A stretch of DNA of 64,000 bases. It comes from an uncultured Bacteroidales bacterium. Its GTDB lineage: Bacteria > Bacteroidota > Bacteroidia > Bacteroidales > Paludibacteraceae. Position numbers and translations under genes: made by a program. Shown here one piece after another: positions 26,830 to 34,694 of this stretch. The notes under the pieces are model-generated. The model did no database searches. It was not told the DNA's origin and saw only the letters and a program-made list of their open reading frames with translations. Numbering within the stretch: the stretch's first letter is position 1; each line of letters starts with the position of its first letter. The stretch covers positions 96,166 to 160,165 of the forward strand of contig CADCBB010000006.1 in the NCBI GenBank assembly GCA_902799555.1, written 5' to 3'.

Positions 26830-28603
26830 TGATCAGTTCGGACGGCTTGGCCTTGGTCTGCTCTTGCGCCTGATAATCCCATTCTTCTTCGAAATCCCAA
26901 TTGGATTTGGTCTGTAATTTGCCCGGGAAATAATAGATGGGCTCGGGTTGCCGTTTACTGCTCCACTCACCCGTTGTCCATCGTCCGTCCTCGTTCTCGT
27001 CGATATACATGCGGAAATAGTACGTATCGGGCTTGAGGTACTCAAAGAATGCACCTTCTTTCGTGGCTGGTAACTCACGCAACACTTCATCCTTGCTATT
27101 CAGCACCTGAATACGGGCCTTTTCTACCATCGGATTGAGTTTTATGCGAATCGTCGAGTAGTCCTGCAGGCTCTTCACCTGCATGGCATAGGTCTGTTTT
27201 AGCTGCGTGATGCCGTACACATCCTGCAAGGCACCGCTATCGAGATGCAACTCATACTTTCCTTCGGGTTTGAACTTGGCGTAGAAAAGCAGTTGGTGCG
27301 AGAGCGAATCAAACGGCGCCATGGTGAACGGCATGGGTTTAAGGATCGAATCCACGCGTTCGAACAAGTGTATCGAGTCCGGTTCGATAGCCGTCAGAGG
27401 CGTTGCGCAACGCAGACGCAAAGTGTCATAAATCTCAAAGCCTGTTCGTGCATTGCAACTCAATTCCAAACGTCGGTTGCGGTTCTTTCTATCCAAGGCT
27501 TCCTTTGCTTTGGAAGACAAGCGAGGAGCGCGCCAAATGGCACGAATCGTATCCGAAGCCCACTCTAACTGAAAAATACTATCCGTTCGGCGATAACGAA
27601 TCGCAAAAAACAATGAATCTTGCGCTATCGACATGCTATCCAACAACCACATCGTGAGCGTGTCTCGGCGGGCCGAATACTGGATATGATAGTTCAGGCT
27701 ATCGGTCAATGGATGCAGTTCCGGCAGGCTATCCGGCTTCGAAGAGAAGAGGATCTGTATCCGGTGTTGATCGGGACGTAAGGTGCGCTGCAGGTATAGC
27801 TTCTGCTGCTCTTCTTTGAATAAGAACAAGTTCTTATCGATCCGCTGCGCCACGATGCTGCTGTCCTGTGCAAGCGAATCCACTGCGAGCGTATCCGGCG
27901 CTATGGTATCCGGTTCGGGCGCTTTCACCTCTATCACCTCATCCGCAAAGGCCAGCGCTTCTCCGGGCGTCAAACGGAAATCCCTACTCGCTTCCTCAAC
28001 CGCAAACAAGCGATATTGGCCCGGGTGTATATTGCCGATTCGGAAATACCCCGCAGTGTCCGTTCGGGCGATACGTAAGAAAGGCTTGGTCGTGAACGCA
28101 GAGTCCTCCAGATCGCTATGGATTCCGACGATGATACCCGAAGCAGGATTCAGCGTAGAAGCATCAAACACCTTACCGCAGTAGTCCAGCGTATCGATCT
28201 CCGGACCAGTAGCGAAATAAAAATGATATCCCCTAAGCGGCACACGCTCCCGATAATCGCACACCGCTTCGCCGAAATCCAAGGTATAGGTCGTATTGGC
28301 TTGTAAGGAGTCCTGAAAACGAATCAGCAATCGCTTACCGCGCGCCTTTACCTCGGGCGCGTTCTGCTGCGGAGGAGACATCAATAAGTTCTCACTCACA
28401 TTATCCAACTCCAGATACTCGTTAAACGTCACCTCAATACGGTCACCGTTCCAGTTGAGCGCCCCCATCTCCGGTTCACTCTTTAGCGGAATAGGCGGCT
28501 CCGTGTCTTTCGGACCACCCTGCGGACCTATCCCTCGGTTCGCACAACTCGCCCACAATAAGACGAATAAGAAAATACTATAATGTTTTAAGTTCATACC
28601 CAT
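26807..28603 (-). CDS. Ig-like (Big_5/SbsA) domain surface lipoprotein
   Basis: 598 aa from the ATG at 28603 (an alternative is the ATG at 28597). The lipoprotein signal is LKHYSIFLFVLLWASCANR. The mature N-terminus has the conserved GPQGGPKDTEPP block and then a bacterial Ig-like domain (ITVTFNEY-type: RIEVTFNEYLELDNVSENLL, TYTLDFGEAVCDY). This is the widely conserved Bacteroidota Ig-like lipoprotein. A Ser/Asp/Ala-rich spacer lies near residues 220-245, and a second sandwich follows. It is the last gene of its operon and overlaps the deacetylase gene upstream by 26 nt. Role unknown, probably envelope. Confidence 0.82.
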   Translation of the reverse strand: MGMNLKHYSIFLFVLLWASCANRGIGPQGGPKDTEPPIPLKSEPEMGALNWNGDRIEVTFNEYLELDNVSENLLMSPPQQNAPEVKARGKRLLIRFQDSLQANTTYTLDFGEAVCDYRERVPLRGYHFYFATGPEIDTLDYCGKVFDASTLNPASGIIVGIHSDLEDSAFTTKPFLRIARTDTAGYFRIGNIHPGQYRLFAVEEASRDFRLTPGEALAFADEVIEVKAPEPDTIAPDTLAVDSLAQDSSIVAQRIDKNLFLFKEEQQKLYLQRTLRPDQHRIQILFSSKPDSLPELHPLTDSLNYHIQYSARRDTLTMWLLDSMSIAQDSLFFAIRYRRTDSIFQLEWASDTIRAIWRAPRLSSKAKEALDRKNRNRRLELSCNARTGFEIYDTLRLRCATPLTAIEPDSIHLFERVDSILKPMPFTMAPFDSLSHQLLFYAKFKPEGKYELHLDSGALQDVYGITQLKQTYAMQVKSLQDYSTIRIKLNPMVEKARIQVLNSKDEVLRELPATKEGAFFEYLKPDTYYFRMYIDENEDGRWTTGEWSSKRQPEPIYYFPGKLQTKSNWDFEEEWDYQAQEQTKAKPSELIIKPSSKR

Positions 28604-29168
28604 TTGCCAACAACCATTCTATTGCAAGCGGTAGAACCGCTAACATGCGCTCATTCGATTTGATGGAGTCATGAAAATTGATAATGCTGCCCGATCGCGT
28701 CTGGCGTTGGATCTGCTTTAACATCGCCTCCGGCGTACGACGCGGATTATAATCGCGCGTCAGTACATCCCAGAGGTAGATCTCATAGCCTAATCGCTTC
28801 ACCGCCATCCGTTGCCAAAGCCATGTGCGACCATAAGGAGGCCGGAACAACTTGGTCTCTTTCGGAAACTTCTGTACATTGGCGATATAGTCGGCAGTAC
28901 TGTATTTCCATCCTTTGACATGGTTATAGGTGTGGTTTCCGATTGCGTGACCGGCTTTAATCACTTGCTCAAACACATCGGGGTGCTTGTCGATATTTTC
29001 CCCTACCATGAAGAAGGTCGCCTTCACGCCGTACCTATCCAAGATCGCCAACACTTTCGGCGTCACCTCCGGTATCGGTCCGTCATCAAAGGTCAGATAC
29101 ACCGCCTTACCCACGCGGCATTTGCCGCATGGATAAAGACGTTGCAATATGGATTTAAATAATCTCAT
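28578..29168 (-). CDS. Polysaccharide deacetylase (NodB/CE4 domain)
   Basis: 196 aa, essentially one NodB homology domain. The motifs are YLTFDDGPIPEVT (motif 1, catalytic Asp), GNHTYNH (motif 2, HxxxH metal ligands), RPPYGR (motif 3) and INFHDS (motif 5 His). It lacks a clear signal peptide (MRLFKSILQRLYPCGKC), so its location is uncertain. Substrates may be peptidoglycan or another N-acetylated glycan. It starts about 100 bp after glk, past two hairpins, and overlaps the Ig-like lipoprotein gene. Confidence 0.9.
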   Translation of the reverse strand: MRLFKSILQRLYPCGKCRVGKAVYLTFDDGPIPEVTPKVLAILDRYGVKATFFMVGENIDKHPDVFEQVIKAGHAIGNHTYNHVKGWKYSTADYIANVQKFPKETKLFRPPYGRTWLWQRMAVKRLGYEIYLWDVLTRDYNPRRTPEAMLKQIQRQTRSGSIINFHDSIKSNERMLAVLPLAIEWLLANGYELKTL

Positions 29169-29177
29169 TTCTGGGGT

Positions 29178-29201
29178 CCCCGAAAATTTTAATTTTTGGG
29201 G
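29178..29201. other. AT-centred hairpin CCCCnAAAA/TTTTnGGGG
   Basis: An inverted repeat with 9-bp arms (one mismatch) and a 6-nt loop lies just upstream of the deacetylase start. It is adjacent to a second, larger inverted repeat at 29210-29263. Confidence 0.6.
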
Positions 29202-29209
29202 AGAGCGAG

Positions 29210-29263
29210 CCTGTCCGAGTACTTACTACTAAAATGAATTTTAGTACATGTACGAGGACAAGG
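29210..29263 (-). terminator. Large imperfect inverted repeat downstream of glk
   Basis: The core is TACTAAAAT-GA-ATTTTAGTA, flanked by partly pairing arms CCTGTCCGAGTAC and GTACGAGGACAAGG. It lies 8 nt after the glk stop. It may act as a terminator, an RNA stabiliser, or a dispersed palindromic repeat. There is no clean T-tract, so terminator is only the best guess. Confidence 0.45.
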
Positions 29264-29270
29264 AGCGCGA

Positions 29271-30227
29271 CTACCATGCTAACGAAGACGCACCTAAGAT
29301 AGCGGCGTCGCTGTCCTTAAGCACCGAAATAGATACAGGGATCTTACCCTTCCAGATAGGCATCAGGTTCGCATCGAGCGCCTCTCGAATCGGATCCATG
29401 ATCCAGTGACCCGACTTGGTCAGACCGCCAAAGAGGATGATAGCCTCCGGGCTGGAGAAATGCACATAGTCCGCCAATTTCTCACCCAGCAGACGACCGG
29501 TATAATCGAAGATCTCTTTGGCTACGAGATCACCCTTCTCCGCTGCATCGAACACATCTTTGGAGGTGATATGGTCGATGTCTGCCACTTGGCGCAGGAG
29601 TGTCGGTTGTGTCGTTGAGGTCACGATCTCCTTCGCTGTACGAGCCACACCCGTTGCCGAAGCATAAGCCTCGATACATCCCCTCTGACCGCATCCGCAG
29701 AGACGTCCGTTGCCCGAGTGATCGATCTTGCAATGGCCTAACTCGCCTGCAAAACCGTCATGGCCGTACAGCAGTTTGCCGTCAATCACGATACCCGATC
29801 CCACGCCGGTACCGAGGGTGATGACGATAAAGTTCTTCATGCCGCGTGCAGAACCGTAGATCATCTCGCCTTGTGCCGCAGCGTTGGCATCGTTGGTAAC
29901 AGTACACTTGATACCCATACGCTCGCTGATGAGTTTAGCCAGAGGCACTACACCCTTCCACGGCAGGTTAGGCGCATACTCGATGCAGCCCGAATAGAAA
30001 TTGCCGTTCGGCGCACCGCAGCCGATGCCAACGACATCACTGAGCGCGATTCCTTCGTCCTCTACCAGACGTTTCAGACCGGCGCAGAGCACATCACAAT
30101 ACTCGTCTATCTCCGGATACTGCTGGGTAGGAATAGAGTTGCTACGCAAAACTTGACCTTCGTCGTTAACCAAACCAAACTTGGTGCCTGTACCACCTAA
30201 GTCGATACCTAAAGCATACTTTTTCAT
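29271..30227 (-). CDS. glk: ROK-family glucokinase
   Basis: 318 aa. The ATP-binding phosphate-1 motif is ALGIDLGGTGTKFGLV. The ROK signature is present: VTNDANAAAQGE, LGTGVGSGIVIDGKLL, and the zinc site CKIDHSGNGRLCGCGQRGCIE (His plus CxCGxxGC). It phosphorylates glucose or a related sugar with ATP in the cytoplasm. It follows the DPP-IV gene by 25 nt in the same operon. Confidence 0.93.
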   Translation of the reverse strand: MKKYALGIDLGGTGTKFGLVNDEGQVLRSNSIPTQQYPEIDEYCDVLCAGLKRLVEDEGIALSDVVGIGCGAPNGNFYSGCIEYAPNLPWKGVVPLAKLISERMGIKCTVTNDANAAAQGEMIYGSARGMKNFIVITLGTGVGSGIVIDGKLLYGHDGFAGELGHCKIDHSGNGRLCGCGQRGCIEAYASATGVARTAKEIVTSTTQPTLLRQVADIDHITSKDVFDAAEKGDLVAKEIFDYTGRLLGEKLADYVHFSSPEAIILFGGLTKSGHWIMDPIREALDANLMPIWKGKIPVSISVLKDSDAAILGASSLAW

Positions 30228-30252
30228 AACTATTAAATTTAAAATTTTTGAA

Positions 30253-32199
30253 TCATAAATTTGTGTTCAAGAACCGCAAGATTTTCTCGTGCATGTGTTT
30301 GGCGTTATTGCCCTGACGCAGATGATGGTTGTCGTCGGGGTATAACTGCATCTCAAACTGCTTATCCGCCTCCACTAACGCATTGATATACTGCATCGTA
30401 TGCTGCACATGGACGTTATCGTCTCCCGTACCGTGAATGATCAGCACATTACCCGTTAGATCGGTCGCTTTGTTCAGCAGCGAAGCCTCTTCATAGCCCT
30501 TCGGGTTAACCTGCGGACGACGCATGTACCGCTCCGTATAAGCGGAGTCGTAGAGTTTCCAATCGGTCACAGGGGCAATCGCCACACCGCACTTAAACGG
30601 ATGGTTTTTCTGACTCATTGTGTAAAGCGTCTCGTAGCCACCGTACGACCATCCCATGATCGCCATATGCTCACCGTCGATGTCATCGCGCTTCGCCATC
30701 TCGTTAGCGGCCATAATCAGGTCCTCCGCTTCTTTCTGACCCAAACTCATATACGTCTCATTGCGCCATGCGCGCCCTTTACAATCACCACCCCGCGTAT
30801 CGACGATCAGCACCGCATAGCCAAGCTCTACCAAGGCGTACTCAAAACGCTTGCGCCATCTATTCAGCACCCGTTGACTCGCCGGTCCGCTATAATGCAT
30901 GAGAATTAGGGGTGAGGGGTTACCGGTTACCGGTGAGCGGAGGAGCATGGCTTCGAGACCATTGATCTGCATCATCTCCGGTTCGGGTAAGCCGTTCGCT
31001 TGCCATGCAGCTTTCACTTCAGCATTGTCTTCCAGCAATTCGAGTTTATTCTTTGAATAAAGATAGTATGTATTTGGCGTTTCAAACGATTGATAGCAGA
31101 ACACGGCTTTGGTAGCCTCGCTATTGAATCGTGCCGACCACATGCCTTCGTCTTTGGTGAGTTGGGATATCTCCCCTTTCTTGATATTCAGCGCATAAAT
31201 ATGTCTTGTACTCGGCTGCGGAGCTGCTTGATAATAAAGCGTTTGCGTCTTTTCGTTCACGCCATAGACAGCCGTTACATCAATGCCTTCCGGTGTTAGT
31301 ACTTTCTGCTCTACTCCCTGCGAAGAGTATAAGTATACTTGCCTCCAGCCATTCTTCTCACTCAGTACTATAAATTTTCCGTCGCTTAACCATTGCCATT
31401 CGTCAAACAGGCTATAGTCAACGAAATATTTCTTGCTCTCTTCGGCATAAAGCGGATGGCAGACGGTCGATTTGGCATTGCAGGACAGCACCTCCATCTT
31501 CGTCTGATCCCTATTCACGCGCAGAACCAATAAGGTGTTCTCGTCCGTCCAGCGCAAACGAGGGATATAACCATCCCCACTCTCGACTTGCAAGCGTTGA
31601 ATGCCTTTTGTTGCGACATCATAGACGCACACACTCGCCTTCGCGTTTTCACATCCCGCTTTGGGATAACGCAGGCTCTCTGCTTTCGGATATTGGGTAT
31701 CGGAATAAACATCCCATGAGAAGGTAGGCACTTCGGTCTCGTCGAGCCGCACAAAGGCCAGCATCTTCGAGTCCGGACTCCAAGCGAACAGAGCGGTAGT
31801 GGCGAACTCTTCTTCATACAGCCAGTCGGCGATACCGTTGATGACCTCCGTATTTTCGTCTTTCGTCACCGCCACTTCGGTACCGAAATCGAGTTTATGG
31901 ATATAGAGGTTATTGTCTTTAGCAAACGCTACATAGCGTCCGTTGGGCGACATGACAGCATCCCGCACTTTCCCTTCGCCCAATTGCTTGCGCGTATGGC
32001 GCATGGTGTCGATAATGTAGTAATCCGCCACACTCGAATGACGGAATATAGCCTCTTGATTCTCACTCTCCAAACGATAGCGACCGGTCGTTTGTACGCC
32101 TAAAATCGAATCCTGCTCCGCTTCCGACAGCGTATTTGCTTTATACTCACCGGACAAGATGCCGGTCAATACACTCAATATTATCAATAATCCTTTCAT
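30253..32199 (-). CDS. Dipeptidyl-peptidase IV family serine peptidase (S9B)
   Basis: 648 aa. The N-terminal beta-propeller (DPPIV_N) carries IADWLYEEEF, which includes the double-Glu motif that anchors the substrate N-terminus. The C-terminal alpha/beta hydrolase has the nucleophile elbow MGWSYGGYETL, VLIIHGTGDDNVH (Asp) and YPDDNHHLR (His). It is predicted to be exported, with a short signal (MKGLLIILSVLTGILSG), and to cleave X-Pro or X-Ala dipeptides. It is about 70-80 residues shorter than classical bacterial DPP4. Its ATG overlaps the preceding stop (ATGA). A heptamer repeat island lies in the hydrolase domain. Confidence 0.92.
   Translation of the reverse strand: MKGLLIILSVLTGILSGEYKANTLSEAEQDSILGVQTTGRYRLESENQEAIFRHSSVADYYIIDTMRHTRKQLGEGKVRDAVMSPNGRYVAFAKDNNLYIHKLDFGTEVAVTKDENTEVINGIADWLYEEEFATTALFAWSPDSKMLAFVRLDETEVPTFSWDVYSDTQYPKAESLRYPKAGCENAKASVCVYDVATKGIQRLQVESGDGYIPRLRWTDENTLLVLRVNRDQTKMEVLSCNAKSTVCHPLYAEESKKYFVDYSLFDEWQWLSDGKFIVLSEKNGWRQVYLYSSQGVEQKVLTPEGIDVTAVYGVNEKTQTLYYQAAPQPSTRHIYALNIKKGEISQLTKDEGMWSARFNSEATKAVFCYQSFETPNTYYLYSKNKLELLEDNAEVKAAWQANGLPEPEMMQINGLEAMLLRSPVTGNPSPLILMHYSGPASQRVLNRWRKRFEYALVELGYAVLIVDTRGGDCKGRAWRNETYMSLGQKEAEDLIMAANEMAKRDDIDGEHMAIMGWSYGGYETLYTMSQKNHPFKCGVAIAPVTDWKLYDSAYTERYMRRPQVNPKGYEEASLLNKATDLTGNVLIIHGTGDDNVHVQHTMQYINALVEADKQFEMQLYPDDNHHLRQGNNAKHMHEKILRFLNTNL
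30908..30942. repeat. Short tandem repeat island, 5 x 7 bp, in DPP-IV gene
   Basis: AGGGGTG, AGGGGTT, ACCGGTT, ACCGGTG, AGCGGAG. It encodes LLRSPVTGNPSP in the DPP-IV hydrolase. Confidence 0.75.
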
Positions 32200-33440
32200 T
32201 TCAATCTAAGATATTTCTTTCCATTATGAATAACCAACTCATAGTTCCCAAACGGAATGGTCCATTCATTCGTTAACTCTTTCATTCCTTCATTCGTAAA
32301 CTCGACATCCATTCCATACTCCGGATGGCAGGTATAGATATTCGGTTCTTCCCATTCCGCATAGAGAAGCGCTGTCTGTGCCTGCGAAATATCGTTTACC
32401 AACATTAGTTTGGTGACGAAAGTTTCATTATCGGAAGCTAATTTATAGGGCTTCAACATATAGATATCCGCACCCACAGTTGTATAGAAAGCGGTATACT
32501 GACCATTATGATAGATATGCCATTGACTCGCCACATTCGCCAAAGCGGTGCCGTTATAGCCGATATAGGACTCGCCATACACATGCGATAGACGAATGGT
32601 CGCCAAGCCGTTTTGGATACTCACCTCATACCATTGCATCGTATTGGTCACATCGATGACTTCCGTCCCTGCAACACCTTTGGCCACAGCGCCACTCATC
32701 GCCGTACCGCTGTGCATGTCGGCGTATATATATAGCCCATCCTGCAATTCGGTGACGATCCGATCCTCCAACGGAGTCTGATAGCGGTAAACAGCCCAAA
32801 GAATCACATCCCGCTTGGGTTTGTACTCGTCGGTATAGATGTACGTCTCGATATTTTCCGTCTCATAATACTCTACTTCACTCCAGCCCACAAACACCCA
32901 ATTGGCGGAATCCGGCAAGGAAGGAAGAACCACCTTCTCGCCATGCAGCGTCTCTACAAGCTCCGTACCGTTCATCAGCGTCACATCATAGGCCGTTGAA
33001 GTCTGCTGTCTCCACGTGATCTCGTATTTCTCAATATGCAACGAGTTAGTTGTGCCGATAACTTGTATCATCAGTTCGTTCAACGTCCGCTCCCCACTCC
33101 ATCCTATCGCATGAGAATTTGTATTATCATACACGCCGAACCAGCCCTTATATGTACCGTTCGCAGAGTAAAACTGCATCCCATCGGCCTCCATTGTGAG
33201 AATGCCGGCACCACTATTCTTATTCGATTTCAAATACACATTCACCTTCTCAATCACGATCCCGTCTAATCCGCTTACGGTCAAGGTAGCTGTGTCTTTA
33301 TCCGTCACATTGCCTTTCGTGCCGGTATTCTGATAGGTCGCGCTCATGCTATATGGCCATGAACCGCTAGCCTTTACAGTCGATTTGGTCTCCACTGTAA
33401 ACGTCATCATCGCACTCAGTATGAATAGCAGTATTTTCAT
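32196..33440 (-). CDS. Secreted hypothetical protein
   Basis: 414 aa with a signal peptide (MKILLFILSAMMTFTVETKS). Residues 20-145 are a beta-rich, Ser/Thr/Gly-rich region with no recognised family. Later repeats such as PSLPDSANWVFVGWSEVEY and PKRDVILWAVYRYQ resemble the InlB-B/Listeria-Bacteroides repeat module seen in surface proteins. The protein ends in FGNYELVIHNGKKYLRLK, a shortened relative of the tail in three other exported proteins here. It is the first gene of the operon with DPP-IV and glk. It has an octamer repeat island encoding TNEGMKELTNEW. Confidence 0.65.
   Translation of the reverse strand: MKILLFILSAMMTFTVETKSTVKASGSWPYSMSATYQNTGTKGNVTDKDTATLTVSGLDGIVIEKVNVYLKSNKNSGAGILTMEADGMQFYSANGTYKGWFGVYDNTNSHAIGWSGERTLNELMIQVIGTTNSLHIEKYEITWRQQTSTAYDVTLMNGTELVETLHGEKVVLPSLPDSANWVFVGWSEVEYYETENIETYIYTDEYKPKRDVILWAVYRYQTPLEDRIVTELQDGLYIYADMHSGTAMSGAVAKGVAGTEVIDVTNTMQWYEVSIQNGLATIRLSHVYGESYIGYNGTALANVASQWHIYHNGQYTAFYTTVGADIYMLKPYKLASDNETFVTKLMLVNDISQAQTALLYAEWEEPNIYTCHPEYGMDVEFTNEGMKELTNEWTIPFGNYELVIHNGKKYLRLK
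32265..32304. repeat. Short tandem repeat island, 5 x 8 bp
   Basis: TTCATTCG, TTAACTCT, TTCATTCC, TTCATTCG, TAAACTCG. The units are close to those at 19761-19808. Confidence 0.8.
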
Positions 33441-33459
33441 TTAGCACGCAATTTGCGTG

Positions 33460-33490
33460 CAAAATTACAAAAAAAAAATCATATACGCAA
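33460..33490 (-). promoter_or_regulatory. Promoter of the 32196-33440 gene, with GCACGCAA dyad at the start site
   Basis: Minus strand TTG (33490-33488), 20 nt, TAATTTTG (33467-33460). A GCACGCAA/TTTGCGTGC dyad (33444-33460) covers the probable transcription start and could be an operator or a 5' RNA hairpin. Confidence 0.8.
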
Positions 33491-33663
33491 GCCCGCAAGC
33501 GATTTTTTCTGATTTTTCTAAAATGTCTTCGTCTGCTAGGGTGGCTCGGGCATAGGCAGATTAGCCCCGCGCTGGATGCGCCATCGGTAACTACTCTCTC
33601 CGCATGGCAACCCACCTTCGTCCATTTCCAGAGATTTTATCCTGGATCATTCATCGTGCATTT

Positions 33664-33683
33664 TGGCGACATTTTTGTCGCCA
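33664..33683. other. Perfect 8-bp hairpin TGGCGACA/TGTCGCCA
   Basis: TGGCGACA, TTTT, TGTCGCCA lies in the otherwise featureless 33491-33694 interval, where I see no gene. There is no T-tract after it on either strand. Function unknown. Confidence 0.5.
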
Positions 33684-33694
33684 TTATACCCCTT

Positions 33695-33730
33695 CGTCAT
33701 CTCGTCATCCCGTCATAACGTCATGACGTT
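33695..33730. repeat. Short tandem repeat island, 4.5 x 8 bp CGTCATnn
   Basis: CGTCATCT, CGTCATCC, CGTCATAA, CGTCATGA, CGTT. It is the same unit as the gyrA leader island at 11842-11873. It contains the perfect palindrome AACGTCATGACGTT. Confidence 0.88.
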
Positions 33731-33794
33731 TTTATAAAAAAATCAATTTTCTATACATTTTTTGTCCAAAAACTTAACTTTTTCTGTTTCAAAA

Positions 33795-33826
33795 TTTGCA
33801 TGTTCCAAAATATTTTTGTATCTTTG
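33795..33826 (+). promoter_or_regulatory. Promoter of element copy B
   Basis: TTTG at 33795-33798, 20 nt, TATCTTTG at 33819-33826. The same TATCTTTG is kept in copy A at 14544-14551. Confidence 0.82.
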
Positions 33827-33906
33827 CACCCGAATTAAAAATCCCCGTTCTCATATTTTCGAGCCCCAAAAGGGTCCAAATAAGAGGCGGAAACAAGGCT
33901 TGTTCT

Positions 33907-33948
33907 ATGCATCCTAGACCATACCTATTTTTAATAGCACATAAATAA
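33907..33948 (+). CDS. Putative 13-codon leader peptide in element copy B
   Basis: ATG to TAA, giving MHPRPYLFLIAHK. It ends 25 nt before the main ORF start. The partner in copy A is MRPRPYILLQTYK: same length and same PRPY core. Confidence 0.4.
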   Translation: MHPRPYLFLIAHK

Positions 33949-33973
33949 CATATATACAACGATTTAAACACAC

Positions 33974-34576
33974 ATGTCACGGCACTTAAAAACACGCATT
34001 CAGATGGGTTTAAGCAGCATTATTGATCATTACGTCACGCTCTCGCCCAATTCCACGCCTCGCGCCCGAGGAGTGCGCTATTTTGTGCCTATAACCCTCT
34101 ACGAAGCCTACTGGGGCGCTATGAACTCCGTCAAAGCAGGTCGCCGTTACAAAAAGCACATCGTTGTCCGTCGAATGCCCTACGCCCACGGCCTTCTCCA
34201 ACTCTATACCTACCATTTTCCAAGGACCTGGTCTGCAGCCTGCGTAGCAAATCGCGAACTCATCAAGCAAGCCCAGCGCCAAGCCCACGCCTTGGAGCAT
34301 GCTCATACCCGCGAAGCCCTTGAATGGAGAGTCCGCTTCTTTAACCATTATTTCTCTGTCGTCAAAGGCGGCGCTACTCCCGAACCCGGCCTCAAACCCT
34401 ACTCCCGTTTCTACCAATATACCTACGTCTCCATCTATCGCCAGCTCCAAGCCGCCCGCGACAAAGCCCTCCATCCCGATACTGATGTCTCTTTTGATTC
34501 TATAGACGTTCGTCCCTTACAGGCGGATACTATCCGCTTCCGCTGCCCGCCGCACCTTCCGCTCGCCCTCCCTTGA
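33974..34576 (+). CDS. Unrecognised basic 200-aa protein of the repeated element
   Basis: ATG at 33974 (MSRHLKTRIQMGLSSIIDHY). The protein is rich in Arg, His, Tyr and Ala. It has no signal peptide or membrane segment and a Pro-rich C-terminus. Visible blocks are GVRYFVPITLYEAYWGAMNSV, GRRYKKHIVVRRMPY, a helical ELIKQAQRQAHALEHAHT, and ALEWRVRFFNHYFSVVKGG. The charge suggests nucleic acid binding, but no helix-turn-helix or nuclease motif is seen. Codons are strongly C-ending compared with neighbours. I do not recognise the family. The copy A version is dead, so at least this locus still encodes a full product. Confidence 0.6.
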   Translation: MSRHLKTRIQMGLSSIIDHYVTLSPNSTPRARGVRYFVPITLYEAYWGAMNSVKAGRRYKKHIVVRRMPYAHGLLQLYTYHFPRTWSAACVANRELIKQAQRQAHALEHAHTREALEWRVRFFNHYFSVVKGGATPEPGLKPYSRFYQYTYVSIYRQLQAARDKALHPDTDVSFDSIDVRPLQADTIRFRCPPHLPLALP

Positions 34577-34641
34577 CGAATCCTTCATCCTCCGGCCCTC
34601 CGCTCCCTTTTCCGGCTAATTAGATGATTTTTCTTAAAATA

Positions 34642-34673
34642 TTTGCATATATGCAATTTTTGTTGTACCTTTG
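34642..34673 (+). promoter_or_regulatory. fbp promoter with TTTGCATATATGCAA dyad at -33
   Basis: TTTG at 34642-34645, 20 nt, TACCTTTG at 34666-34673. It is near-identical to the glyA promoter. The -33 box falls in the last bases of element copy B. Confidence 0.88.
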
Positions 34674-34694
34674 CAGCAAATTTGATTTAAGACC

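Larger units (their letters stand above)
33807..34650 (+). repeat. Repeated element, copy B (intact, 844 bp)
   Basis: It comprises the -7 box, a conserved leader of about 147 nt, a 13-codon upstream ORF, the 200-aa ORF, and a 70-bp 3' segment that ends at the -33 box of fbp. It is homologous to 14531-14851 at both ends. The leader contains AACAAGGCTTGTT, a 6-bp dyad, in both copies. There are no transposase, terminal inverted repeats or obvious target duplications. Confidence 0.85.

Noticed and set aside
33807-34650. Insertion sequence call for the repeated element
   Set aside because: No transposase motif (DDE or HUH), no terminal inverted repeats and no target duplication can be seen, so it is listed only as a repeat.
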